Shown: in pieces, positions 1 through 10,378 of the stretch
Layout of the letters: every line of letters begins with the position of its first letter
How positions within the stretch are numbered: position 1 is the first letter of the stretch
Assembly (NCBI GenBank): GCA_016186175.1
Contig: JACPMB010000003.1
Span: 1-64,000 of the forward strand
DNA length: 64,000 nt
DNA from: Candidatus Peregrinibacteria bacterium
GTDB lineage: Bacteria > Patescibacteriota > Gracilibacteria > Peribacterales > Peribacteraceae
Reading direction: 5' to 3'
Translations under genes and position numbers: made by a program
Notes under the pieces: generated by a model
Seen by the model: only the letters and a program-made list of their open reading frames with translations
Told to the model about the DNA's origin: nothing
Databases searched by the model: none

Positions 1-33
1 CTTCGGCGCGAGGTGAGGTCGATGGCGCGGTGG

Positions 34-74
34 CCAGAACTGTGTTCGGAGCGTAGCGGAGAACACAGTTCTGG
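34..74. repeat. Perfect 14-bp inverted repeat CCAGAACTGTGTTC/GAACACAGTTCTGG with 13-nt loop ggagcgtagcgga
   Basis: Arms 34-47 and 61-74 read directly; loop resembles REP-like core. Confidence 0.8.
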
Positions 75-124
75 CTTGCATCCTCACCCAGGGGAAAGGG
101 ACATATGTTCCTGGCGAGGTTCAC

Positions 125-559
125 TCACCTCGAGCACCCGTCGTCGGACGCGTCGTCCAGCACAGCGAACATCTGCTGTCGCAATTCCGAATTGTTCACG
201 GCTTCGGCCACAATGGAATAGACGCGCCGGATTTTTTCGACCGCTTTCCGAACCGCGTCGCACGCCGTCGGCGCCTCCGGCTTCGCGCTGCTTGCCGAGG
301 ACTCCGCCTTTATAGTGAGGTACGCGTTAACGCCGTCGTCGTTCCAGAGCGGAAGATTCTTTTGCACGATGTTCCTTCGCACGAAATCCGCGCGGGTCGG
401 CGCTGTGCGCAAAATCGCCGCCGCCGGCGCGCGGGATACCCGCGTCGCGGAACTCGCATACAGAGAATTCGTTCCGGAAAACGCAAGCATGCCGGCTCCC
501 AGCACGACGCCGGCCGCGATGCCGTAAAAACTTGCGCGGATATCCCGGTATTTTCTCAT
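125..559 (-). CDS. Hypothetical membrane-anchored protein
   Basis: ORF with N-terminal hydrophobic segment (FYGIAAGVVLGAGMLAFSG). Confidence 0.6.
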   Translation of the reverse strand: MRKYRDIRASFYGIAAGVVLGAGMLAFSGTNSLYASSATRVSRAPAAAILRTAPTRADFVRRNIVQKNLPLWNDDGVNAYLTIKAESSASSAKPEAPTACDAVRKAVEKIRRVYSIVAEAVNNSELRQQMFAVLDDASDDGCSR

Positions 560-682
560 GGGTGTGTATGATAAGCTTTTCTGCGGATATTATAGAATAC
601 AACGGTGCGTCGTACAAGGCTGATTCCGCAGCTGAAATATGGATTTTGCCCGTATCGGCGTCACTGCGTATTCTTGCATCGC

Positions 683-757
683 GGTGCCGTAGCCAAGCAG
701 TAAGGCAGGGGTCTGCAAATCCCCCACGCGTGGGTGCAATTCCCGCCGGCACCTCCA
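683..757 (+). tRNA. tRNA-Cys (GCA), CCA apparently encoded
   Basis: Acceptor ggtgccg/cggcacc, anticodon loop with tGCAa, T arm gggtgcaattccc, 3' TCCA. Confidence 0.85.
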
Positions 758-787
758 TTGCGTTCCGGGGTATTTTTCAGATGCTCC

Positions 788-1357
788 TTAGTTCGTCTCC
801 GCCGCCGGTTCGCTGAATCTCACGGAATTCATGATAAGCAGAATCTCTTTCTGCAATTGGTCCGAGATTGATACCGGTGTGAGAGCGGTGAACGTGTAGC
901 CGATATTCGCGGCCACGGCCGAAAGTTGGAAAAATCTCCGTTCCGGCTCGCCGGCCACGGGCTGCGCTGTGAATACGTGCAATTCCACTTTTTGCCCTTC
1001 GATCTCAGTCTCCCTGCTGTCAATCAGCTTGTATCCAGGCAGGGACGCGACCGACCGGATGCTAGCTTTGCTGTACCCGGCGGAATCGAGCGCGGCTGGC
1101 AGTGTTTCGCTGGTTACAGTCAGAGTGGGGGCTTGCCCGGAAACCGCCTGCTCCGACTGGAAAGCAACGATCACTTGTTCGGGCACTCCGCGCTCCTCCA
1201 GCTTTTCGCGCTCCAGCACGATCCATTTGGCCGGCAGGCACAGCGCCACAACACCGTTCCAGAATTGTTCTTTGCACACCACGTCCAAAGTCGTGGAACC
1301 TCCGCCACAACCGGAGACTAACGCGGCCAGCAAGAGGATGGCGGGAAGGCGCTTCAC
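788..1357 (-). CDS. Putative lipoprotein
   Basis: Signal peptide with lipobox LVSGC; 189 aa. Confidence 0.75.
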   Translation of the reverse strand: MKRLPAILLLAALVSGCGGGSTTLDVVCKEQFWNGVVALCLPAKWIVLEREKLEERGVPEQVIVAFQSEQAVSGQAPTLTVTSETLPAALDSAGYSKASIRSVASLPGYKLIDSRETEIEGQKVELHVFTAQPVAGEPERRFFQLSAVAANIGYTFTALTPVSISDQLQKEILLIMNSVRFSEPAAETN

Positions 1358-1515
1358 AGTGTTGCGCAGATCATAGCAAAGCGGACAAAGACAACAAAGA
1401 CCGACTTTACATCTGCCGCTTTTATCTCTTTTGCCTGCTCCGCGTAACGCTGAACGCCCGCACGGACGATCTGATCGGACAGGCGGCTAGTGGCATTTTT
1501 GCCTCGCCAACGCGA

Positions 1516-1544
1516 TTGAGCCGAAAACAGGAATCTGCTATAAT
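1516..1544 (+). promoter_or_regulatory. Sigma70-type promoter TTGAGC-N17-TATAAT
   Basis: TATAAT at 1539-1544, 17-bp spacing, 10 nt before ATG 1555. Confidence 0.7.
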
Positions 1545-1554
1545 AAACGGATTT

Positions 1555-4077
1555 ATGCCCCAAAACATACTCAAATTCGTCCTGGCTCTTTGCCTTTTTT
1601 TGTACCCCGCCGTCGTCGGCGCCGCCGCGCAGGTTACTGTGGATGATGTGGTTGCCGGATTCGAGACAAGCGCGAGCATGACCGGGCTTCCGACCGGAAA
1701 GATGCTGGAATTGCACGTGATTGCGCCTTCAGGGGAGGACACTGCAATCCCGGTGGAGACGGACCCCGGCGGATCGGCTGCCGCAACCATTCCGGCGCGC
1801 CTCACGGAAGAAGCCGGCGTCTACCGCGCGTTTATCATCGGCGGACGCCGCATGATCTCGCCTGAAACGTCTTTTGAGGTGCTGAATGACAGGATGGACG
1901 CCGGTTTGTCTTCGATCACGGTGAGCGATCCGATTATAACGGCGGACGGCCGGGATACGGCTATTGTAACCGTCTCTCTTCGCGATGCGCAAAATAATCC
2001 CCTGCAGGGCCGGCCGGTTCAGCTCGTAGGCAGCCGCACGGAAGACCGCATAACGGCGTTGAAAACAGGCAAAGAAAGTGATCGCGAAGGACGCGTTCAG
2101 TTCGCCGTCCAAACGAGGACGACGGGCGAGATAGCTCTTCGCGCGATAGATTTGATATCGGGAATCATGCTCGATCGGGTCGGAAGAATCGCCGCGCGCG
2201 ATGACGGTCTTTCGATGGGCGGATTCGGGAGCGACGGCGCCGTAAGGACCTATGAAGGAAATTCCTTGACAGGCGCGAACGGTCAGAATGTTGCCTCCGG
2301 GAACGCCGGAAGCAGGATGCTCGGCCAATTGACCGGCGGAGACGTCGCCGAACCGCGGACGGGTGGCCGAGCCTACGACGTGGTTGACCGTTTTGAAGTC
2401 AGAGTCAGCACGCTGGCCGTAAAAGTGCGGGACGTGATTCCAAATTTTGAAATCATCGCCGTGGACGCATCCGGCAGAACGGTTGAGAATTACACCGGTA
2501 CCGTGCGCATCGAGACGCCGGGTGACCCAAACGCCACGCGCCCGGGGCTCGCGCACGATCACGGAGAAGCGACAATCACTTCAAAGGCACGCGGGCATTT
2601 GAGCATTCCGTGGTCCATAAGTTTCAGCAAAGCTGGAAATCAGATTATCGTCGTGACGGACGAAACCGGCGCAATACGCGGCCAGACGACCGTGACAGTC
2701 ACGGGAACCGACGAAATAGCGGAGAATCGCAGAATCCGCCTGGAGAATCTCCGTGACGGCGACACTGTCAATTCGCACGATATTCTCCTGCATGGAAAGG
2801 GGCCTGTGTTCGCAAATTTGAACGTCTGGATGGCGGAAGGATCAACTCCAGCGGAGGAGATAGCATCCGGCGATCCGGACGCCGTTGGCGAAACGGATGA
2901 GAACGGCTCATTTTTGATCAGCGTCGTTCTTCCGGACTCCGAGAATGTGATTCTTAAGATAATGGACCAGAACGGACAGCATGACTCGGGTCTAATACGC
3001 CTGCGCGTGGATACTCAGGGCCCGGCGTTGCAAGTGCGCTTCGATCCGGAGCAACCGCGCGAAGGCGATGACGTCACGATAACCGTTGCTAGCGAGCCTG
3101 GGCTTTCCGACGTTACGTTGGCGATCCGCGATCAGACGATCACGTTGACGGACATAGGCGTCTTCGACGACGGCACGCACTATCAGGCTCTTTTCCCCGC
3201 TTTGGATCGGGGAGACACCGAATACATCGTCAGCGGACGCGATCTCGCCGGCAACGTTTCCGAAGTTCAGGGGCAGCTTTCTATTTACGGCCCATCAATC
3301 CCGCAAGTGCAGAATCTGGCCGCACGACCCATGGCCGGCGGCATACAGCTCAGCTGGGACGCCATTCCGGACGACACGATCACTGGCTACCGAATCGAAA
3401 CCAAATCTGCCGCGTTGCCAGACGCCATAATGCTCGACACGCCGGAACCCACCGACGGCGCTGCGGTTATGGGTCTGAAATCCGGCAACGATTACTACCT
3501 TGCGGTGCGGGCATTGCGCGACGGTGAAGCCGGCCCGCGCAGCTCGATTATATCGGCGCGCACGCTCGGCATGGAAATCACTGTAGTTCCGCAGGAAGGC
3601 AGCATTCTTTTGCAATGGACATTCCCAGACGCCACTCCCCTTTCCGGATTTCTGCTCGAGTACGGGAGTGTCGAGGCCGAGTATTCCGAAAACCGCACGC
3701 TGGAAGGAGCCATGCGCGCGTATACGATCAAAGATCTTCTGGCCCAGCCGTATCTGATACGCCTGACTCCGGTCGCGACCACCGGCGAGATTCTGCGCGA
3801 TCTGGCTGTGACGACGCAGGGTACGCCGCTTCGCGAAACAGCATTCCATCCGTCGGCGGACGAACTTCTCATCGCCGGCGCCAGAAACGGCGCGCCGGAC
3901 AATGATCTCCATGCTGGCGCAGACAATACCCCGGCGAGCGGCTTGCCCGGCCTCCCGTGGCGCGTTGTGCTTGGGCTGACCCTCGTTCCGGCATCGTGGT
4001 ATTTGTACCGCAGACGCAAAAGCATGCTGGAAGCGCGGTCATTCCTCCGGCAGATGCGCCGCAGGTATCATCAGTGA
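1555..4077 (+). CDS. Large surface protein with Ig-like/invasin-like and fibronectin type III-like domains and C-terminal TM anchor
   Basis: Signal peptide at M1555 (MPQNILKFVLALCLFLYPAVVGA), Big-like and Fn3-like repeats, C-terminal TM plus RRRK. Confidence 0.8.
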   Translation: MPQNILKFVLALCLFLYPAVVGAAAQVTVDDVVAGFETSASMTGLPTGKMLELHVIAPSGEDTAIPVETDPGGSAAATIPARLTEEAGVYRAFIIGGRRMISPETSFEVLNDRMDAGLSSITVSDPIITADGRDTAIVTVSLRDAQNNPLQGRPVQLVGSRTEDRITALKTGKESDREGRVQFAVQTRTTGEIALRAIDLISGIMLDRVGRIAARDDGLSMGGFGSDGAVRTYEGNSLTGANGQNVASGNAGSRMLGQLTGGDVAEPRTGGRAYDVVDRFEVRVSTLAVKVRDVIPNFEIIAVDASGRTVENYTGTVRIETPGDPNATRPGLAHDHGEATITSKARGHLSIPWSISFSKAGNQIIVVTDETGAIRGQTTVTVTGTDEIAENRRIRLENLRDGDTVNSHDILLHGKGPVFANLNVWMAEGSTPAEEIASGDPDAVGETDENGSFLISVVLPDSENVILKIMDQNGQHDSGLIRLRVDTQGPALQVRFDPEQPREGDDVTITVASEPGLSDVTLAIRDQTITLTDIGVFDDGTHYQALFPALDRGDTEYIVSGRDLAGNVSEVQGQLSIYGPSIPQVQNLAARPMAGGIQLSWDAIPDDTITGYRIETKSAALPDAIMLDTPEPTDGAAVMGLKSGNDYYLAVRALRDGEAGPRSSIISARTLGMEITVVPQEGSILLQWTFPDATPLSGFLLEYGSVEAEYSENRTLEGAMRAYTIKDLLAQPYLIRLTPVATTGEILRDLAVTTQGTPLRETAFHPSADELLIAGARNGAPDNDLHAGADNTPASGLPGLPWRVVLGLTLVPASWYLYRRRKSMLEARSFLRQMRRRYHQ

Positions 4078-4078
4078 C

Positions 4079-5080
4079 ATGCAAAATAAACGCCCCAGAA
4101 CGCTGTCAATAGGCGGCGCCACATACGACCTCTTCGTCCGCACGGGAACAGACGTCTTGCGCGAGAATCGCGGCCAAAAGCTCATTGAACTCCCGCTTGG
4201 AGAAAAAATACGGGTGCAGCAGGTAATAGAAACATGCGGAGGCGGGGCCGCCAACACTTCAGTTGGTCTGGCTCGACTGGGATGCGAGGCTAACTTTTGC
4301 GGCATAATAGGCAGCGACCAGTGGGGGCAGAGGCAGATGGATAATTTGCGAAAAGAGGGAGTGGGTACAGCAGGCGTCACAATCGTGGAAGGCGAGACGT
4401 CCAGTTTTTCCATCATTCTGTCCGCAGGCAGCGGAGAACGAGTCATACTTTACGACCCTGGCACCAACGCTCATCTGCACGACGCAAATTTTGATCGCGA
4501 AGCAGCCGCAGACATGGATTGGATATACCTGAACCATCTGCACGAACGCAGCTGCGTTATCGAAGACGACATCGCCTCCATTCTGGAAATCAACCGGCAC
4601 ATCGGCCTCACATGGAATCCAGGAGGCGCGCAACTGAAAAAAGGCGCGAAAGACGCGATGCTGATGCGCCTGCTGGCGCAGACTGATCTGCTGATCCTGA
4701 ACGCGGAGGAAGCCGCGGCGTTCACCGGAGGTGACTCGTCCGAAGCCGCGATGCGGACGTTGCTGCGCGCAGGCGTTCACATAGTCTGCATTTGCGACGG
4801 CAAGAACGGATCCACTGCGTCCGACGGAGACAGGGGCTGGCATTGCGGCGTCGTTTCGGACGCAAAAGCCGTTGACACCACGGGAGCCGGAGACGCATTC
4901 GGCGCCGGCGCGACGTGGGCGCTGCTGCGCGGCGAAAGCTTGCAAACTGCGTTGCGCGCTGGTACCATTAACGCCGCCGGAGTAATCGGCGTGACAGGCG
5001 CCCAGTCCGGTCTTCTTACAGACACCGAGATGCGGTCACGCCTGCGGGAAACACGTCTCGATGTTGTCGTCACGTTATGA
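4079..5080 (+). CDS. PfkB-family carbohydrate kinase
   Basis: GGGAANTSVGLARLG and DTTGAGDAFGAG motifs. Confidence 0.9.
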   Translation: MQNKRPRTLSIGGATYDLFVRTGTDVLRENRGQKLIELPLGEKIRVQQVIETCGGGAANTSVGLARLGCEANFCGIIGSDQWGQRQMDNLRKEGVGTAGVTIVEGETSSFSIILSAGSGERVILYDPGTNAHLHDANFDREAAADMDWIYLNHLHERSCVIEDDIASILEINRHIGLTWNPGGAQLKKGAKDAMLMRLLAQTDLLILNAEEAAAFTGGDSSEAAMRTLLRAGVHIVCICDGKNGSTASDGDRGWHCGVVSDAKAVDTTGAGDAFGAGATWALLRGESLQTALRAGTINAAGVIGVTGAQSGLLTDTEMRSRLRETRLDVVVTL

Positions 5081-5145
5081 AACACTGACCTCCATCGTCA
5101 TCCAAAGCAATTCTTCACTTTTCACTTTACATTTTTCACTGCGTT

Positions 5146-5754
5146 ATGTCGGATGACATCCTTCTCCAGATACAGGAATTGCTCGATACCGCCCAGGCTT
5201 CGCTCAAAACGGCGCATTCGCTCCTGCGGGACATGACAGGCGTCAGAGATTCCACACGCGAAAGGCACATGATGCGCGCGACAAGCTTTTCGAACGGCCC
5301 GGCGAACGGACGGGTGATCGAAGGCATATTCGACGGACAGAACATGGTGGACGGCCAGGGCCAGGCGTATCCCGTTCCTGCCAATTACGCCAGCAAAAGC
5401 AAGCTCGTCGAGGGCGACGGCATGAAGCTCACGATCACAGACGAAGGAAAATTCATTTACAAACAGATCGCGCCGGTCACACGCAGGACCGTAATGGGCG
5501 TCCTGATCCAGGAAGACGGACAGTACAAAGTTCTCGCCGAAGGCAAGGCTTTTCGCGTCCTTCTCGCATCAGTGACATTCTACCGGGCCGAAACCGGCGA
5601 CCAGGTCACGATCCTCCTGCCGGAGGGAAGCGAAGCGAAATGGGGGGCGGTAGAGGCCGTGCTTCCAAAGCACATCGCCGACTCAGCAGCCCGGCCGATC
5701 GTCGCCGGCGGGACCGTGCACGGGCATGACGGGGAATTGAGTCCGACGATCTGA
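5146..5754 (+). CDS. Hypothetical protein
   Basis: 202-aa ORF in an otherwise uncovered region. Confidence 0.7.
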   Translation: MSDDILLQIQELLDTAQASLKTAHSLLRDMTGVRDSTRERHMMRATSFSNGPANGRVIEGIFDGQNMVDGQGQAYPVPANYASKSKLVEGDGMKLTITDEGKFIYKQIAPVTRRTVMGVLIQEDGQYKVLAEGKAFRVLLASVTFYRAETGDQVTILLPEGSEAKWGAVEAVLPKHIADSAARPIVAGGTVHGHDGELSPTI

Positions 5755-5766
5755 ACGGAGCATTGA

Positions 5767-5934
5767 GGAACCTCTGAAAAATGCCTCCTGCCTCGTCAGC
5801 TGCGCCAAAATTTCGCTCAACGTATGCCGATACGCCTCGCGAAATTTTGGCTTGCTTCCTCGCATGAGGCGATTTTTGAGAGGTTCCTTCCCATAGTGAT
5901 GTTTTGGTGATGCGTATCATTTTGCAGAGGTTCC
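5767..5934 (+). repeat. 168-bp palindromic/MITE-like element, copy 1 (GGAACCTCT termini, central cruciform)
   Basis: Same sequence inverted at 58669-58836, about 5 mismatches in 168 bp; CCAAAATTTCGC/GCGAAATTTTGG internal stem. Confidence 0.9.
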
Positions 5935-5940
5935 TGAAAA

Positions 5941-7292
5941 TGAATACTGGAACAATGCTATTCTCAATGACGATGAAATATTCCGCGCGCATACTTGTTC
6001 CCGTCGTTGCCGCCGTGGCGCTTGCAGGCGGGGTTCTGGGATACGCATGGTGGCAGTTGAGCACCGTGCAGCGACAGCTGCAGGAGCAAGTGCGGACAAT
6101 CGCAGAGAGGGAAGATGCGATCACGAGCTCCGGGTCCGGCTCTGCCGCCGTGAATGACTATATTGACTCGGGCGACATCGTTCTGGTGCACCTGAGGCAG
6201 GGAGACATTCTCGGACTCCGCGGGGACTGGGCCGCCGCCGAGAAGGAATATCAGATTTCCGTCAATGCCGGCGGCGGCATTCCAGCGCTGCGCAAGCTTG
6301 CCTCGGCGCAGATACAAAGGCGGGAAATTCCGCAAGTCAGGGAAACAATACGGGAACTGCGGAGACTGGGGGCGCGCAGCGAGGATTTGCTGCTGCTGGA
6401 CGTGATAGTCGCGCTCAGGACGGGAGAACTTGTTCAGGCCCAGCAGGCGCTGGCATCCGCGCAAGATTCACCTCAAAAGCACTACGGATCCGCTCTCCTC
6501 GCCATCATCAAAGAAGAACATGAGCTTGCCAAACAGGAGCTGGCGGCCGTAATCGGCGGCTGGGATCCGGCGCTGCGCTCATACGGCAGGATTCTCCGGT
6601 CCGCATATGACGAATTCGCCCTTTTTCCGGAGAGCCGCGCCGCGCATTTGACCGCGCTTCTCGCACGCGCGCTGGCGCAGGTGCAGGAATGTGAGCTGGC
6701 GCTCCCCCTCATCGCCGGAGTCGTGAAGGAGGAGGACGATTACCGCGATGCCTGGATGGTGCAGGGATACTGCGAGCTTATTACGGAACGCGCGCCGGAA
6801 GCGCTGGATTCTCTGAACAAGGCATACTCGATTGATCCCGAGAAACCGGAAATACAATACTTTCTTGGGCGCGCGCATATGGCGCTGAATCAATGGACGA
6901 ACGCCTCAACGTTTTTCCAATATGCTCTGGTAAACGGTTTCGAACCGAAGAAGGAACTTAGAGAGCGTCTCGCCGAAGCCGCCGAGAACGCGCAAGACCT
7001 CCCACTCGCGCTCGAGCAGTATCGCGCTTTAATCGCCGAACCCGGCTCCGACATTAATATCTTTGAGAGGACGATTTCGCTCGCGCTGGAAACCGGAAAA
7101 AACGAAGATGCTTATCAGTTCGCGCAGTCAGCGGTAAAAAAGTGGCCCGATAACGCGCGGATTATGGAAATGCTCGGATGGTCGGCGGCGGAGACTGGCC
7201 GCAAAGATGAGGCGAAAGCCGCGCTTGAGAAGGCGACGCTGCTGGATCCAGAATTGGAAAGCGCACGGGAAAGATTGAACACGTTGAAATAA
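5941..7292 (+). CDS. Membrane-anchored TPR-repeat protein
   Basis: N-terminal TM then multiple TPR-like repeats (e.g. EKPEIQYFLGRAHMALNQWTNASTFFQYAL). Confidence 0.8.
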
Positions 7293-7342
7293 ATCAGAGA
7301 GGGCCGGTTGCGGAGGAACTTCCAGATTTTCCTTGCGGCAAA

Positions 7343-7375
7343 ACAAAAAGACCAACTTGTGGCTGGCCTTTTTGT
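7343..7375. terminator. Bidirectional intrinsic terminator
   Basis: aaaaagaccaacttgtggctggccttttt hairpin with A-run and T-run. Confidence 0.7.
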
Positions 7376-7419
7376 ATTTGTGTCTTCCTCCCTTAGCTAT
7401 CAACGGCGAATCACATGAG

Positions 7420-7745
7420 TCTACCGCTCAGCCTGTTTCTCGAACGCGGAGGATGACGTGAGGAGAGGCGTCCTCTGTTCTCTGCCGTGCTGGGGTTTCT
7501 TGTTTATCCTCGGAACCCGCCGAGGTCCCCGTACCGGTCTGCCGTGCAGTGCACAAAGGCCCTGAGGAGACACTGGGGAGTAAAGGAGCACGCCGCCGGC
7601 GCAACCTCTCATCCGCGGCGCGACATCGCAGAGCAGAGAGAGGAATGGAAGCATTCGCATGTTGCGCCCAATCCGCTCTCTGATCGGAAAAGAATTATGA
7701 ATCGTCGGGTGCGCATCCATTTAACCGCGCATATTTGGCCCATAA
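7420..7745. ncRNA. Possible structured ncRNA, family unknown
   Basis: GC-rich non-coding stretch with hairpins (CCTCGG AACCCG CCGAGG) adjacent to a bidirectional terminator; no recognised family consensus. Confidence 0.25.
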
Positions 7746-8044
7746 TTCTTCGTTTGTAACGACGATGTGAACGATCTTCTGTTTGGCGGCGTTTATATGA
7801 TGTACGGGGGCCCCCTATTGTGTGTTTGTGTGCTTCTTGATGTTAACTCGCATCGCAGTTTCGTTTGTAACCGGCGGGTTGCGAATTGATTTGCAGGAGC
7901 AAATCTGGTCATCCTACGCAGACATGAAATGTAATGCAACAAAATACAATGGCGCGCACAGGGAATTGTTTTATGAATACAATTTGTATACGACATAGTG
8001 GCTTAGGAAAGGGATGAACACGGATTCATGTTTACCGGCGATGT

Positions 8045-9439
8045 ATGATCACGACGATGCTATCGCTTAACTTTTCCAAATTGCGATTGTTCCTGCTTGC
8101 GCTGCTTGTGAGCGCGACTGTCATTGCTGCGACACTATTCCTTGTCATTTCCATGTGGCAGCCGCTGCCGCTTGAGGCGATATTGCCCGGAGCAGACGTG
8201 ACTGCATTATTTTCGAACGTGACGCGGGAAGACGTGCGGACATGGAGCGACAGATTTCCGGAGCTTAAAAACGTACCCGATTTTGAAGACCGGCTGGAGC
8301 TCGGCATTCTGCAAATTCCATCCGGATCGCGCGGGTGGATACTGTCATCTCCTGTTAAGGAGACGCCAATCCCATATTCAAACGGAGAGTTTCGCAATCA
8401 GGATGTGATTCTCTCCGATCCGCACCTGATGGGAATGATGACCGGGAACTCCGTGCGGCTTAAGTCGCTTGACGTATTTCGAGAACTCAAAAAAAACGCG
8501 CCAGCAGCCGCGCCCCATATTTATCTTCGCAGCGACCCCGCCGGAGCGTCCGCTTTGCTCCCCTATCCTCTGCGTCCGTTTATAGCATTATCCGGCGGCT
8601 TGTTGCTGAGCAAAGCAGGAGGGACGTCCCGAATCAGCGTCTTCGGTGCGCCTGCGAATATCACGGCGGCCGTCCCGGACGATGTAACTATGTTTTCGCA
8701 GGCGCCTGATCTGGTGCTGGCAATTTCCTCCCCCGCGTACGCGATTGACCTTTGGCTGGCAAGCCTGCCAGAGATCGAGCGCGCCATCCGCCGGGGACAA
8801 CTCGCGAACATCGCGCATGACCTGCTCGGCGACGACTGGAGCATGCAGTACGACATTTTGCCCGCGATGCGCGATGCCGCCGTCCTGTCATGGAAAACCG
8901 GAACAGGCTCCACTCCGTTGTTCATGCTGCAAAGTCATGCGGCAAGCGCCGCAGGTATCCGGAGGCAACTGCAAGAATTGCACGACGGCTTTAAGGCAAT
9001 GCTCACCGGAACGACGGTTGCGCGCCGCATGTTTGATCGCGGATTCACATCGGCTGTTCTTGGCAGCGACCCATCTCAAGTGGAAGACGTGAAAACCGTT
9101 GAGAACGGATGGACGGTGCGCGAAACTCGTCAAAAGAACGGCGACCGGATGATGCTGAGCGCCTCGCGCGGCCGCGAATTCGTCGTGAGCAACAAAAGGG
9201 AATGGCTGGAAGATGTGATAGCAGAAACACCGGCGCGCAGGCTCCCGGATGCGTCCGACAGTACGATTGCATCGGGCGTTTTTTCCGTGAATCTTTTAAG
9301 AAAGCTGATATCCGGCGCGCTTGCCGGACAGGAGTGGCAATGGCTGCTGGAAGATTTTCCGGCCAGCCGCCCGATTGCATGGTATCTCGAACGCAATGGA
9401 CACGGGCTCACACTCTCCCTTACGCTGTCCGGGCAATGA
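8045..9439 (+). CDS. Hypothetical membrane-anchored protein (DUF3352-like architecture)
   Basis: 464-aa ORF with N-terminal TM, overlaps secF start by ATGA. Confidence 0.7.
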   Translation: MITTMLSLNFSKLRLFLLALLVSATVIAATLFLVISMWQPLPLEAILPGADVTALFSNVTREDVRTWSDRFPELKNVPDFEDRLELGILQIPSGSRGWILSSPVKETPIPYSNGEFRNQDVILSDPHLMGMMTGNSVRLKSLDVFRELKKNAPAAAPHIYLRSDPAGASALLPYPLRPFIALSGGLLLSKAGGTSRISVFGAPANITAAVPDDVTMFSQAPDLVLAISSPAYAIDLWLASLPEIERAIRRGQLANIAHDLLGDDWSMQYDILPAMRDAAVLSWKTGTGSTPLFMLQSHAASAAGIRRQLQELHDGFKAMLTGTTVARRMFDRGFTSAVLGSDPSQVEDVKTVENGWTVRETRQKNGDRMMLSASRGREFVVSNKREWLEDVIAETPARRLPDASDSTIASGVFSVNLLRKLISGALAGQEWQWLLEDFPASRPIAWYLERNGHGLTLSLTLSGQ

Positions 9440-10374
9440 CTTTCCCCAGATTATCCAAATACTTTCTTGGCTTCTCGGCAATCCTGGTGCTGGCGTCCGC
9501 AACGCTCTTTGTTGTTGCAGGACCGAAATATTCGATTGAGTTTACCGGTGGCACGCTTCTTCAGATAGAACTGCCCGCAGACAAGACACGGGATGACGTT
9601 ATCTCGGCGCTACAGTCATACGAAGAATCTGCTGGCTCTGCCGACGCGACCATACAGCCGGATGCAGGACGGCCGGCGGCATTGGGGAATTTCACGGTAA
9701 CTGCTGTAAAGACCGCAAGCGAGGAGGCGTTTCTCATCCGACTGCGGCCGATGGATAACGAAGAGCACATCTCCGTCCTCGCGCACCTGCGCACGTCACT
9801 CGGAGACGTCAAGGAACTCAAATACAACACAATCGGCCCAAGCTTGAGCCGCAGCCTCAAAGCCAAATCCTTGCAGGCAATCGCGTTTGCGTCCGTCGCC
9901 GTCATCCTTTATCTGGCCATCGCGTTCCGGAAACTGCCGAGGAAACTGAACCCATGGAAGTTCGGCGTGCTTGCGATCATCGGATTCCTTCACGACGTCA
10001 TAGTTACCGTCGGCGTTTTTATAGTCATAGGATGGTTCACCACATTTGAATTCGACACGCTGTTCGTTACCGCGCTGCTTACCATTCTCGCGTACTCGGC
10101 CAACGACACAATCGTGATCTTCGACCGCATTCGGGCCAACATGACATTCGAGAACCGTTCGGAAGAGCTCTCGAAGATCATAGTTGCCGGGTTGCGTCAG
10201 TGCGTCACGCGCACGTTTTCGACCGCTTTCGCATCTCTGATAATGCTGATTTCTCTGTTCTTTCTCGGAAGCGACAGCATACGCTGGTTCATCCTGGCTC
10301 TGATCTTCGGCACCGTCATAGGGGCGTACAGCTCGTATTTTGTCGCAGCGCCGCTCCTGATGTACTGGAAGTAA
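9436..10374 (+). CDS. secF: Protein translocase subunit SecF
   Basis: FTGGTLLQIELP, multi-TM core, YSANDTIVIFDRIR motif. Confidence 0.92.
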   Translation: MTFPRLSKYFLGFSAILVLASATLFVVAGPKYSIEFTGGTLLQIELPADKTRDDVISALQSYEESAGSADATIQPDAGRPAALGNFTVTAVKTASEEAFLIRLRPMDNEEHISVLAHLRTSLGDVKELKYNTIGPSLSRSLKAKSLQAIAFASVAVILYLAIAFRKLPRKLNPWKFGVLAIIGFLHDVIVTVGVFIVIGWFTTFEFDTLFVTALLTILAYSANDTIVIFDRIRANMTFENRSEELSKIIVAGLRQCVTRTFSTAFASLIMLISLFFLGSDSIRWFILALIFGTVIGAYSSYFVAAPLLMYWK

Positions 10375-10378
10375 AACC

